A DNA stretch of 64,000 bases, from the NCBI GenBank assembly GCA_028066055.1, contig JALCBY010000004.1:1-64000 (forward strand), given 5' to 3'. How positions within the stretch are numbered: position 1 is the first letter of the stretch; each line of letters starts with the position of its first letter. The notes under the pieces are model-generated. The model was not told where the DNA came from. It saw only the letters and a program-made list of their open reading frames with translations, and ran no database searches. Both the position numbers and the translations under genes were made by a program. Shown here piece by piece: positions 1-8,472 of the stretch. This stretch comes from Hyphomicrobiaceae bacterium. GTDB lineage: Bacteria; Pseudomonadota; Alphaproteobacteria; Rhizobiales; Methyloligellaceae.

Positions 1-228
1 GGCGTCCTCCAGCCCCCGGACGGTCGGTGATCCGCGCCTGCCATACGTAAACTTCTGGTTCTTCGATTTGAGTTTCTCGACGGTGGGGTAGAGAATCGTC
101 GAACCGCGGTAGAGCGGTGGATTGACGAAGCCGTAATATTCGCCGGGGCTACGGCCCAGATGCATCAGTGTTGTTTCGATTCCGTGCTCGGTATCCGACT
201 TTGTGCCGGCTTTTTTTGACTTGGACAT
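1..228 (-). CDS. metC: Cystathionine beta-lyase (5' part, runs off the window)
   Basis: Only the N-terminal 76 codons are present; the gene continues past the left edge. The product reads MSKSKKAGTKSDTEHGIETT and then a segment with NPPLYRGSTILYPTV and FTYGRRGSPT, which is how PLP-dependent Cys/Met metabolism enzymes of the cystathionine beta-lyase type begin (the tyrosine/arginine YGR motif contacts PLP phosphate in the neighbouring subunit). The family cleaves cystathionine to homocysteine, pyruvate and ammonia in methionine synthesis. It is divergent from the amino-acid transporter gene to the right and lies near other sulfur genes (sseA, cysK). A cystathionine gamma-synthase or gamma-lyase cannot be excluded from this fragment. 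Confidence 0.8.
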   Translation of the reverse strand, partial: MSKSKKAGTKSDTEHGIETTLMHLGRSPGEYYGFVNPPLYRGSTILYPTVEKLKSKNQKFTYGRRGSPTVRGLEDA

Positions 229-426
229 GACCTGAATCCCGGTGAAAAACCAAAAACGGGTTTGATCAGTCAAAATGCCGGACGTCAAGCCCTTGACCCA
301 AAGATGGGAATTGCATGAGAGTGCGGCAAGCGTTCAGAACTGGCAACAACGGCCCGTGGCTACGGCGTCTCTGGCAAATGAGCTCAAACGGTTGCATCGA
401 AAAGAACGCGCGACAAACACACCTAA

Positions 427-1473
427 ATGGATGCCTTCAGTGAAATGAGTACAACAATGAATTGGATCCTGCGGGCATTGCTCACCGCATGTGCCGTGTT
501 GTTCACCAATATGCAGACGCATGCCGCCACCCTTGATGACGTTATGGCCAAGGGTTTTGTCTCCTGCGGCGTCAATCACGGTTTGCCTGGATTCTCAAGC
601 AGCAACGAACAGGGCGCCTGGCGCGGTATGGATGCGGACCTTTGCCGTGGCCTTGCGGCGGCGATTTTTGGCGATCCCGAAAAGGTCAAGTTCATTCCTC
701 TGACCGCAAAAGAACGCTTCACGGCGCTTCAATCCGGAGAGGTTGATGTTCTGTCGCGCAATACCACCTGGACGATGACCCGTGATACCGCGCTCGGCCT
801 CCATTTTGCTGGCGTCACCTATTATGACGGACAGGGCTTCATGGTTCACAAGAAGCTCGGCGTCGAAAGTGTTCTGGAGCTCTCCGGTGCCACGATCTGC
901 ACCCAGTCCGGCACCACGACGGAGATGAATGTCAGCGACTTTTTCGACACGAAGAAAATGCCGTTCAAGCTCCTGACGTTCGACAAGACCGAAGAGTCCG
1001 TACAGGCTTATGAAGCCGGACAATGCAGCGCATTCACCGCCGACGCGTCGCAGCTTTATGCGTTCCGCCTCAATCTTGCGGAGCCCGACGATCACATCGT
1101 CCTGCCTGAAATCATTTCCAAGGAGCCGCTCGGACCGGTCGTGCGGCAGGGTGACGATCAGTGGTTCAACCTCGTGAAGTGGACCGTGTTTGCCCTCATC
1201 GACGCAGAAGAACTGGGCATTACGAGTTCGAATATCGATGAGATGCGGTCGTCGGAAAACCCCGCCGTGCGGCGGCTTCTCGGCGTCGAGGGCGATCTCG
1301 GGCGCAAGCTCGGCGTCGACAACGACTGGGCCGTCCGTCTGATCAAGGCGATCGGCAACTATGGGGAAATGTTCAACCGTAACGTCGGCACGGAGTCTCC
1401 GCTGAACATTGCGCGCGGCATCAACAAGCTCTGGACGGACGGAGGCATCCTCTACGCACCGCCGCTGCGTTAA
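427..1473 (+). CDS. aapJ: Polar amino-acid ABC transporter, periplasmic binding protein (AapJ/BztA type)
   Basis: This is a 348-codon protein with a signal peptide (NWILRALLTACAVLF ending near THA-ATLDD) and a solute-binding family 3 fold. Segments such as GFVSCGVNHGLPGFS, WRGMDADLCRGLAAAIFGD and VDVLSRNTTWTMTRD are typical of the general L-amino-acid binding proteins AapJ/BztA, whose length (about 340 aa) it matches. It would capture amino acids in the periplasm and deliver them to an inner-membrane ABC permease. No convincing ribosome site decides the start: ATG codons at 427, 445 and 457 are all in frame, and the signal peptide would be cleanest from 445 or 457. The ATPase gene follows after only 90 bp, with no permease genes between, which is unusual for this transporter type. 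Confidence 0.88.
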   Translation: MDAFSEMSTTMNWILRALLTACAVLFTNMQTHAATLDDVMAKGFVSCGVNHGLPGFSSSNEQGAWRGMDADLCRGLAAAIFGDPEKVKFIPLTAKERFTALQSGEVDVLSRNTTWTMTRDTALGLHFAGVTYYDGQGFMVHKKLGVESVLELSGATICTQSGTTTEMNVSDFFDTKKMPFKLLTFDKTEESVQAYEAGQCSAFTADASQLYAFRLNLAEPDDHIVLPEIISKEPLGPVVRQGDDQWFNLVKWTVFALIDAEELGITSSNIDEMRSSENPAVRRLLGVEGDLGRKLGVDNDWAVRLIKAIGNYGEMFNRNVGTESPLNIARGINKLWTDGGILYAPPLR

Positions 1474-1563
1474 CGCGGACGGGGTTCTATTTTCGTTTCC
1501 ACCAATGCTAAGGTGTCGGCAGCGAAGGCGCTGACTTCGAAAGGGAGACGAAGGGGAACTCAT

Positions 1564-2397
1564 ATGGGCAAGGCACCAGTTGCCAAGAAATCGGCCGCGA
1601 AAAAACCGGCATCAAAGTCGGGCAATGGCCGCGGCGCGAATGGCAACAAAATGGAGATCAGTGACGAGATCGCCATCGAAATCCAGAACATGCACAAATG
1701 GTACGGCAATTTCCATGTGCTGAGGGATATCAATCTGACCGTCAACAAGGGCGAGCGCATCGTGATTTGCGGCCCGTCCGGTTCGGGCAAGTCGACACTG
1801 ATCCGCTGCATCAACCGCCTGGAAGAGCACCAGCAGGGCGACATCGTCGTCGACGGCATCGAACTCACCGGTGATCTGAAGAAGATCGACGAAATCCGCC
1901 GGGAAGTCGGCATGGTATTCCAGCACTTCAATCTCTTCCCGCATCTGACGATCCTCGAAAACTGCACACTCGGTCCGATCTGGGTCCGCAACATGCCGAA
2001 GGCGGAAGCGGAAGAAATCGCGATGATGTATCTGGAGCGCGTGCAGATCCCCGAACAGGCGCTGAAGTATCCCGGTCAGCTCTCGGGCGGCCAGCAGCAG
2101 CGGGTGGCTATCGCCCGGTCATTGTGCATGGCGCCTAAGATCATGCTGTTTGACGAGCCAACCTCCGCGCTCGATCCCGAAATGATCAAGGAGGTGCTCG
2201 ACGTGATGGTCAACCTTGCCCATGAAGGCATGACCATGCTGGTCGTGACCCACGAGATGGGCTTCGCCCGCGAAGTGGCGAACCGCGTCATCTTCATGGA
2301 CGAGGGTCAGATCATCGAGGAGAACGAACCCGAACCGTTCTTCTCCAACCCGCAACACGATCGCACCAAGCTGTTCTTGAGTCAGATTCTGATTTAG
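1564..2397 (+). CDS. aapP: Polar amino-acid ABC transporter, ATP-binding protein (AapP/BztD type)
   Basis: The product is 277 aa. After a Lys/Ala/Ser-rich N-terminal extension of about 35 residues ([13 protein letters not shown]) comes a full ABC ATPase: Walker [11 protein letters not shown]-loop in [12 protein letters not shown], signature [14 protein letters not shown], Walker [16 protein letters not shown] and switch His in VVTHEMGFA. It energises amino-acid import with the binding protein encoded just upstream. ATG 1564 is chosen because AAGGGGAA sits 6 nt before it; an in-frame start at 1513 has no such site. The charged extension is not part of the usual 250-260 aa AapP proteins. It is convergent with sseA. 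Confidence 0.92.
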   Translation: MGKAPVAKKSAAKKPASKSGNGRGANGNKMEISDEIAIEIQNMHKWYGNFHVLRDINLTVNKGERIVICGPSGSGKSTLIRCINRLEEHQQGDIVVDGIELTGDLKKIDEIRREVGMVFQHFNLFPHLTILENCTLGPIWVRNMPKAEAEEIAMMYLERVQIPEQALKYPGQLSGGQQQRVAIARSLCMAPKIMLFDEPTSALDPEMIKEVLDVMVNLAHEGMTMLVVTHEMGFAREVANRVIFMDEGQIIEENEPEPFFSNPQHDRTKLFLSQILI

Positions 2398-2425
2398 GAC
2401 AAGTGCGTTTTAGGATATGGGCGCG

Positions 2426-3298
2426 CTAACCGCCGCCCGTCTCCGTACCGGTCGCGACAGGCAGCGCGTCGTCGCCGCCCCATTCGCTCCATGACCCGTC
2501 ATAGACGGACGTCTGGCGATGCCCGAGGATTGCCAGCGCCAGTGCCAGGATGCTCGCCGTGACGCCCGACCCGCACGTCGTCGCCACCGGCTTTGCCAGA
2601 TTGACACCGGCCTCCTCGAACGCTGCTTTCAGCGCATCGGCGGACTTCAATGTGCCGTCGTCGTTGAGCAGCGCGGGGTAGGGAAGGTTGAGCGATCCGG
2701 GAATATGACCCGCACGCAGTCCCTCGCGCGGTTCCGGCGCCTCGCCACGGAAACGGTCTGCCGCCCGCGCATCGAGTATCTGTTCGGCTCCGTTTGCCGA
2801 GTTCGCCAGCATGTCATCGCGATCGCGGATGAGCTCGCCGTTTCGCCGCGATGTAAAATGCCGCTCGGTCCGCCCGGCGGGCGGGCCGTCCTCGAGCGGC
2901 AATCCTTCCCGTTTCCACTTCGCCAGGCCGCCGTTCAGGATCGCCACATCGTCCTTGCCCATGGCCCGGAACGTCCACCACACCCGGGCGGCGGAAAACA
3001 TGCCGTCCGTGTCATAGACGATGACACGCATACCGTCGCCGATTCCCATCTTCCGCATGCGGGAGGAAAACTGCTCCGGGCTGGGAAGCATGTGGGGAAG
3101 GGGTGAGCTCTTGTCGCAGATCTCGTCGATGTCGAAGAATACCGCACCGGGCACCCGCGCCTCGAGATACTCTTCATGCGGATTGCGGGGAACGCCGGGC
3201 AGATACCAGCTGGCATCGATCACGACCACATCGGGTGCATCCAGATGGGCCGCCAGCCAGTCGGTCTCAACAAGCCATTTTGCGGAGTGATCGCTCAT
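2426..3298 (-). CDS. sseA: 3-mercaptopyruvate/thiosulfate sulfurtransferase (tandem rhodanese)
   Basis: This 290-aa protein has two rhodanese domains, an inactive N-terminal one (about residues 5-135) and a catalytic C-terminal one (about 165-285). The active-site loop reads TCGSGVTAS with Cys242, the loop type of SseA-like 3-mercaptopyruvate sulfurtransferases. The conserved linker motifs EYLEARVPGAVFFDID and RAGHIPGSLNLPY are present. The enzyme moves sulfane sulfur from 3-mercaptopyruvate to an acceptor such as cyanide or thioredoxin. It is followed on the same strand (upstream to downstream: cysK, alaX, sseA) by nothing else, so it is the last gene of a cysteine-related cluster. The physiological acceptor cannot be told from sequence. 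Confidence 0.92.
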   Translation of the reverse strand: MSDHSAKWLVETDWLAAHLDAPDVVVIDASWYLPGVPRNPHEEYLEARVPGAVFFDIDEICDKSSPLPHMLPSPEQFSSRMRKMGIGDGMRVIVYDTDGMFSAARVWWTFRAMGKDDVAILNGGLAKWKREGLPLEDGPPAGRTERHFTSRRNGELIRDRDDMLANSANGAEQILDARAADRFRGEAPEPREGLRAGHIPGSLNLPYPALLNDDGTLKSADALKAAFEEAGVNLAKPVATTCGSGVTASILALALAILGHRQTSVYDGSWSEWGGDDALPVATGTETGGG

Positions 3299-3335
3299 TC
3301 GCCCATTCCCTCATGAAAGAACCGCGGCACAGACA

Positions 3336-4052
3336 TCATGTGACGGCGATGCGCACCCTGCGGTTTTTTGCACCCTTTTTCTCGATCTTGCTCACATCGA
3401 CGGTTCCGATTTCAGTGGTGCGCGCAACATGGGTGCCGCCGCATGGCTGGAGGTCCACGTCACCCACCGCAATGAGCCTGACCTTGCCCGTTCCCGTAGG
3501 CGGCTTGACCGCCATCGTCCGCACAAGATCGGGCTGTGCCTCGAGTTCCTCGTCCGTAATCCAGCTGACCGAGACTTCATGATCCTGCCCGATGAGCTTG
3601 TTCAGCTCGTACGTCAGGGCCTCCTTGTCGAGACCTGCATCGGGAATATCGAAATCCAAGCGCCCCTCACTCTCTCCGATGGAGCCACCGGTAACGGGAT
3701 AGGGCAGGATGGCGCACAACAGATGAAGTGCGGTATGCACCTTCATATGCGCATAGCGCCTGTTCCAATCCACGATGCATTGAACGGTCTCTCCGACCGA
3801 TGGCATTTCCTGGTCTTCCGCGGGAACGTGCACGATGGCGCTGCGATCCTTCTCATAGACCGTCGTCGCAATCGCGACGTGGGATCCGTCGCCCCGCTTG
3901 AGCGTTCCGGCATCGCCGGGCTGCCCGCCGCCGGAAGGGTAGAACACAGTGCGGTCGAGAATGATTCCCCCCAAGTCGTTTATGGCCGTGACTTTGGCCT
4001 CGCACGACTTGGCGTAGCTGTTTTCACGAAAGAGTTCTTCCGTCTGGCTCAT
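3336..4052 (-). CDS. alaX: Alanyl-tRNA editing protein AlaX
   Basis: This 238-aa protein resembles a free-standing AlaRS editing domain. It has the opening segment DRTVFYPSGGGQPGD, the zinc-site motif HTALHLL (HxxxH) and the second half of the site in CGGTHVARTTEIG. The family hydrolyses Ser-tRNA(Ala) or Gly-tRNA(Ala) made in error by alanyl-tRNA synthetase. ATG 4052 was chosen because GAGGGA lies 8 nt upstream; a GTG six codons earlier (4070) overlaps that site and is less likely. It lies between cysK and sseA in the same direction, an arrangement common in rhizobial genomes, so expression with cysteine metabolism genes is likely. Confidence 0.9.
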   Translation of the reverse strand: MSQTEELFRENSYAKSCEAKVTAINDLGGIILDRTVFYPSGGGQPGDAGTLKRGDGSHVAIATTVYEKDRSAIVHVPAEDQEMPSVGETVQCIVDWNRRYAHMKVHTALHLLCAILPYPVTGGSIGESEGRLDFDIPDAGLDKEALTYELNKLIGQDHEVSVSWITDEELEAQPDLVRTMAVKPPTGTGKVRLIAVGDVDLQPCGGTHVARTTEIGTVDVSKIEKKGAKNRRVRIAVT

Positions 4053-4081
4053 TGGCGTTTCCCTCACCACCTGTAAGCCGT

Positions 4082-5119
4082 CTAAACCTTCACGTCCGGA
4101 ATGTTTGGTGCGGACTGGTCAAGCCAGGATGGGACCGGCAATCCTTTCTCCTTGAGAAACTCCGGGTTGTACAGCTTACTCTGGTACCGGCTGCCGTGGT
4201 CACAAAGAATCGTTACAATGGTGTGGCCCGGACCCATTTCCTTCGCCAGCCGGATGGCGCCGGCGATGTTGATGCCGGTCGAACCGCCCATCAGCAATCC
4301 TTCCTTCTCGGCAAGATCAAACACAAGCGGAATCGCCTCTTCATCGGGGATGATGTACGGATGATCCACCTTGACGTCCTCGACAATGCAGGTGGAACGA
4401 CCCAGGCCAATACCCTCCGAAATAGACCCGCCTTCGGACGCCTTGGCCTCACCGGTAGAGAAGAGCGAATACATCGCCGCTCCGCGCGGGTCGGCACAGC
4501 CGATGACGATGTCGTCCTTTTTTTCGCGCAGGAATGTCGACGTTCCGGCAAGTGTCCCGCCGGTCCCCACCGCGCAGATGAAACCGTCTATCTTTCCCTC
4601 AGTCTGTTCCCAGATTTCCGGCCCCGTCGTCGTGTAGTGGGCCATGCGATTGTCCATATTGTTCCACTGGTCGGCGAACAGAACGCCGTTGGGTTCGGTC
4701 TCCGCCAACTTCTCCGCCAGCCGCCTGGCGATATGCTGATAGTTGTTCGGATCCTTGTAAGGCAGGGCAGGGACTTCGATGAGTTCAGCACCACCCAGAC
4801 GCAGCGTATCCTTCTTCTCCTGGCTCTGCGTCTCGGGGATGACGATCCATGTGCGATAGCCGCGCGCACGCGCCACAAGCGCAATTCCGATGCCGGTGTT
4901 TCCGGCCGTCCCCTCAACAATCAGCCCCCCGGGTTTGAGATCGCCGCGCCGTTCGGCCTCGAGGATCATGTGCCGGGCCGGCCTGTCCTTGACGGACTGA
5001 CCGGGATTGAGAAATTCCGCCTTGCCGAGAATGGTGCAGCCGGTTTGCTCGGAAGCCTCCCGCAGCTTGATCAGTGGCGTGTTGCCAATCGCCTCGACAA
5101 CGCTGTCTCTTATGTCCAA
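4082..5119 (-). CDS. cysK: Cysteine synthase A (O-acetylserine sulfhydrylase family)
   Basis: The 345-aa product is a fold-type II PLP enzyme. Lys44 in NPGQSVKDRPA is the Schiff-base lysine, EGTAGNTGIGIA is the substrate loop (TAGNTG here against TSGNTG in the best-known enzymes), and GTGGTLAGTS is the phosphate-binding loop. It condenses O-acetylserine and sulfide to cysteine. The start is a TTG codon (5119): the protein opening MDIRDSVVEAIGNTPLIKL fits the family exactly, and AAAGGCGGA lies just upstream. It heads the cysK-alaX-sseA cluster. The length is a little above the usual 310-325 aa because of a C-terminal tail, as in other alphaproteobacterial members. A cystathionine beta-synthase-like activity is a less likely alternative. 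Confidence 0.92.
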   Translation of the reverse strand: MDIRDSVVEAIGNTPLIKLREASEQTGCTILGKAEFLNPGQSVKDRPARHMILEAERRGDLKPGGLIVEGTAGNTGIGIALVARARGYRTWIVIPETQSQEKKDTLRLGGAELIEVPALPYKDPNNYQHIARRLAEKLAETEPNGVLFADQWNNMDNRMAHYTTTGPEIWEQTEGKIDGFICAVGTGGTLAGTSTFLREKKDDIVIGCADPRGAAMYSLFSTGEAKASEGGSISEGIGLGRSTCIVEDVKVDHPYIIPDEEAIPLVFDLAEKEGLLMGGSTGINIAGAIRLAKEMGPGHTIVTILCDHGSRYQSKLYNPEFLKEKGLPVPSWLDQSAPNIPDVKV

Positions 5120-5185
5120 GGGAATCCGCCTTTTGGTGATGGGGTGATTTCTGCAGTGATATTCAAGACACTACAAATGGCGCGG

Positions 5186-6586
5186 CTAAGCTTCAACCTC
5201 AAACCAGGTGGCCATACCGCCCGCCTGATGTTCGAGCATATGGCAATGGAGCATCCATTTGCCCGGATTGTCGGCAACAAAATATACCGAGCGCTCTTCA
5301 GCCGCTTCCATCAAAAGAGTGTCGCGCCAGGGCGCATCGGCATGGGCCTCGCGAAAATGATGGCCGTGGAAATGCATGGCATGGGGCCAGCGGGTCTCGT
5401 TCACCATGCGCACGGCGACCGTTTCGCCCCGTTTGGCCGTAAAGAGCGGTTTTTCGGGCATGCCGGCAACGCCGTTGAACGCCCATACAAGGCCATGTTC
5501 GCGGACAAGCTCGCGCATGCTGTAGGTCTTGCCGCGATGGGAGATCCGGTCGACCTGCCCCATGGCGCCGCCCGCCATGACCAGATCCACCTTTTTCGCC
5601 GAAGCCATATCGGGAACGGCGAGCCCGTTGGCGGCGAGCTTTAATGTGTCCTTCGTGACGGGAAGGGGAGCTTGGGATCCATAGTTGAAACGTGCCGCCA
5701 CAAGCCGGCTCTGCGAGACTTCCGTGATGGCTTGCGACGCACCGGGATGGCCGGTCATGTGGATCAACAGGTCCATACGTTGCGCCGGGCCGAGCGTCGC
5801 GATTTCGTTCTTCAGGGCATACGGTGTCACCGGTTGCCCGTCGAGCGCCAGCACCTGTGGCTCCAGGTCTTCAAACCGCAGTTTGAGAATGCGGGCGTTG
5901 CAACTGTTGACCAGACGCAGTCGGACCCTTTCGCCGGCACGAACCTTGAACGCGCCAAGCGGGTCCCCGTTGATCGTGAGTATGTTCCCCAACCGGCCCG
6001 CATGCGCCCGCTCACCGATCGAGCCGAAGCTGGCTTCGTGAATGGCGCCGTTCTCGCCGAGACGCCAGTCGTCGGCAACCACGATGATATCCTGGTCGAC
6101 GTCGGGCGCGTCTTTCTCCTCGACAATGAGCACACCGTAAAGCCCGCGCGCCATCTGTTCCCAGGTCTTGTTGTGCGGGTGATACCAGTAGGTGCCCGCG
6201 TCCGGCACGGTGAAGCGGTAGTCGAAGCTCTCTCCGGGCTGAACAGCCTCCTGCGTCAGACCGGCAACGCCGTCCATGGCATTGTCGATGCGGATGCCGT
6301 GCCAGTGGATGGTGGTGGGCTGGTCGAGCCTGTTGGTGAACCGGACCCAGACCTCATCGCCCTGTCTGGCGCGCAGGACAGGTCCCGGGACACGGCCGTC
6401 ATACCCCCAGATCGCGGTCGCGGCATCCGATGTTTCCAGGAGATTTGCTTTTCCGGGACGGGCTTCGAGCATAACGGGCCTGCCGGCAAGGGCGGCGGAC
6501 GCTCCGGAAACAGGCCAAATCGTCAGCGCGAATGCCGATACTGTGGCGCCGAGGAACCGCCTGCGTGTGAGATATGGAATTTGCAT
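5186..6586 (-). CDS. Tat-exported multicopper oxidase (three-domain, CueO/laccase-like)
   Basis: The product is 466 aa. The N-terminus MQIPYLTRRRFLGATVSAFA is a twin-arginine signal, as expected for a cofactor-loaded periplasmic enzyme. All four copper-ligand motifs are present: HWHG, WYHPH, HAMHFHGHHF and the C-terminal HCHMLEHQAGGM, giving type 1 and trinuclear type 2/3 sites with a Met as candidate axial ligand. These enzymes oxidise Cu(I), metals or phenols and reduce O2 to water. ATG 6586 is preceded by AAAGGA; longer in-frame extensions would run through the tRNA-Leu gene. It stands alone between cysK and tRNA-Leu with no copper-resistance partner, so the natural substrate is unknown. 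No Met-rich CueO-type insert is visible. Confidence 0.9.
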   Translation of the reverse strand: MQIPYLTRRRFLGATVSAFALTIWPVSGASAALAGRPVMLEARPGKANLLETSDAATAIWGYDGRVPGPVLRARQGDEVWVRFTNRLDQPTTIHWHGIRIDNAMDGVAGLTQEAVQPGESFDYRFTVPDAGTYWYHPHNKTWEQMARGLYGVLIVEEKDAPDVDQDIIVVADDWRLGENGAIHEASFGSIGERAHAGRLGNILTINGDPLGAFKVRAGERVRLRLVNSCNARILKLRFEDLEPQVLALDGQPVTPYALKNEIATLGPAQRMDLLIHMTGHPGASQAITEVSQSRLVAARFNYGSQAPLPVTKDTLKLAANGLAVPDMASAKKVDLVMAGGAMGQVDRISHRGKTYSMRELVREHGLVWAFNGVAGMPEKPLFTAKRGETVAVRMVNETRWPHAMHFHGHHFREAHADAPWRDTLLMEAAEERSVYFVADNPGKWMLHCHMLEHQAGGMATWFEVEA

Positions 6587-6744
6587 GGTGTCCTTTTTCG
6601 AAAGGAGCATATATAGAGCACGTGCCTCATTGCCAGTGCTTAAAATGCGGCAAGGAGTTGCGTTCTTGTTGGACGCGTACGATATCAGCCAGCAAGAGGC
6701 TAGCCGCAATTGAATCCTGTGTGATATAGGAGGCGCGTCCGGCG

Positions 6745-6829
6745 GCGGGCGTGGTGGAATTGGTAGACACGCCAGATTTAGGATCTGGTGGCTTCGGCCG
6801 TGGGGGTTCAAGTCCCTCCGCCCGCACCA
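6745..6829 (+). tRNA. tRNA-Leu (anticodon TAG)
   Basis: The 85-nt sequence folds as a class II tRNA. The acceptor arm GCGGGCG pairs with CGCCCGC (6819-6825), the anticodon stem CCAGA/TCTGG encloses loop TTTAGGA (anticodon TAG), there is a variable arm GGCTTCGGCC, and the T arm carries GGTTCAAGTCC. CCA is encoded. It reads codons CUA/CUG-type leucine. It lies between the multicopper oxidase and tig. Confidence 0.96.
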
Positions 6830-6911
6830 CAGCGTCTCCGGTTTCAACGCACACCTGCGGCATTCCCGAAGCAGCTGAACATTTGGCAAGACAACCCGAA
6901 GCAACACCGTC

Positions 6912-8264
6912 ATGGAAATTACTGAAACCACATCAGATGGCCTGAAGCGCGAACTCAAGGTCAAGATCGCCGCGAGCGAACTCAACGAGCGCCTTTCCAA
7001 ACGGCTCGACGAGCTGAAAACCCAGGTCAACCTGAAAGGATTTCGTCCGGGCAAGGTTCCGGTCGACCATCTGCGAAAAGTCTATGGCCGTTCGGTCATG
7101 GCGGAGATTCTCGAACAGACGATCTCGGAAAGCACCCAGAAAGCCATCGCGGACCGCAAGGAACGCCCGGCATTCGATCCCGACATTTCGGTCACGGAAA
7201 ACAGCGAAGAGATCGAAAAGGTGATCGCCGGAGATTCCGATCTGGACTACACGATCTCGTTCGAGGTCCTGCCCGAAATCAAACTGACCGACCTTACGAA
7301 GCTCAAGCTGGAAAAACCCGTCGTCGAGGTGACCGACGAGGAAGTCGACAACAGCCTCAAGCGGATTCACGAAGACGCCGTCTCCTACAAAAAGAAGGAC
7401 GGGAAGGCGGACGACGGCGATCAGGTGACGATCGACTATGAAGGCAAGATCGACGGCAAGGCCTTCGATGGCGGCAAGGCCGAGGATGCGCCAGTGGTCC
7501 TGGGGCAGGGAAACTTCATTCCCGGTTTCGAGGAAGGCCTGAAAGGCGTGAAGGCAGGCGATAAAAAGACAATCGACTGCACGTTTCCGAAGGATTATCT
7601 CGCCAAGGAACTGGCCGGCAAGAAGGCCAAGTTCGACGTCGCCGTAAAACAGGTCGCGGAGCCCGAACTGGCGAAGCTTGACGACGAGTTCGCCAAGAAG
7701 CTCGGCTACGATACGCTGGCCGGTCTGCGCGATGCGGTCGAGGCGCGCGTGAAAGAAGAGTATGAGTCGGTCTCAAAGGCGCGCGTGAAGCGCGAGCTGC
7801 TCGACAGCCTGGACAAGGCCCACAAATTCGAGGTGCCGGCGACGCTGGTCGAGCGTGAATTCGAATCCGTCTGGCAGCAGGTCAACGACGAGCTTGAGAA
7901 GGCCGGCCGCACCTTCGAGGACGAGGACACAACGGAGGCGAAGGCGCGCAAGGAGTATGAAGAACTTGCCGAGCGGCGCGTTCGTCTCGGTCTGGTGCTT
8001 TCGGAGATCGGCGAAAAAGCGGAAGTGAAAATCACCGACGAGGAAGTCAATCAGGCACTCATGGAACGTGTTCAGCAGTTCCCGGGGCAGGAGCGCGAGG
8101 TGTTCGAGTTCTACCAGAAGAACCCGCAGGCCGTCGCCGAACTTCGGGTGCCGATCTTTGAAAACAAGGTCGTCGATCACATTCTCGAACAGGCAAGCGT
8201 CAACGACAAGAAAGTCTCTGTCGACGAACTGCTCAAGGCGGGCGAGGAAGATGAAGCGGCCTGA
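6912..8264 (+). CDS. tig: Trigger factor (ribosome-bound chaperone and prolyl isomerase)
   Basis: This 450-aa protein begins with the ribosome-binding domain, including the signature KGFRPGKVPVDHLRK (residues about 41-55), which docks on ribosomal protein L23. The FKBP-type PPIase domain follows (about 160-245: VTIDYEGKIDGKAFDGG and GFEEGLKGVKAGDKK), then the helical C-terminal substrate-binding arms and an acidic tail. It shields and folds nascent chains. It precedes clpP, clpX and lon in the same direction, the usual alphaproteobacterial quality-control cluster. About 200 bp separate it from clpP, so clpP may have its own promoter. Confidence 0.97.
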   Translation: MEITETTSDGLKRELKVKIAASELNERLSKRLDELKTQVNLKGFRPGKVPVDHLRKVYGRSVMAEILEQTISESTQKAIADRKERPAFDPDISVTENSEEIEKVIAGDSDLDYTISFEVLPEIKLTDLTKLKLEKPVVEVTDEEVDNSLKRIHEDAVSYKKKDGKADDGDQVTIDYEGKIDGKAFDGGKAEDAPVVLGQGNFIPGFEEGLKGVKAGDKKTIDCTFPKDYLAKELAGKKAKFDVAVKQVAEPELAKLDDEFAKKLGYDTLAGLRDAVEARVKEEYESVSKARVKRELLDSLDKAHKFEVPATLVEREFESVWQQVNDELEKAGRTFEDEDTTEAKARKEYEELAERRVRLGLVLSEIGEKAEVKITDEEVNQALMERVQQFPGQEREVFEFYQKNPQAVAELRVPIFENKVVDHILEQASVNDKKVSVDELLKAGEEDEAA

Positions 8265-8472
8265 TTTTCGCCTGCTGCGTCGGCAAGGATCGCCGAACGG
8301 AGTTTGATGAACGGATAGATTCCGATCGGCTCATCGGGCGGGTGGTCCGTTCGCCGCGCGTCGTCAATATTATCCAAGACCGCCGCGAATCGGCTAACAG
8401 TAATCCCGGATTCGCCATCGAACAGCCAGACCGCCCGACATGGATGGGTGTTGGAACCAAGGAGCAATGCGT

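Noticed and set aside
4052..5644. A 530-codon open frame on the plus strand across cysK and the multicopper oxidase
   Set aside because: It is antisense to two clear genes; GC-rich DNA commonly leaves the opposite frame open.
6587..7054. N-terminal extension of the multicopper oxidase frame
   Set aside because: It would run antisense through tRNA-Leu and the start of tig; the Tat signal and ribosome site fix the start at 6586.
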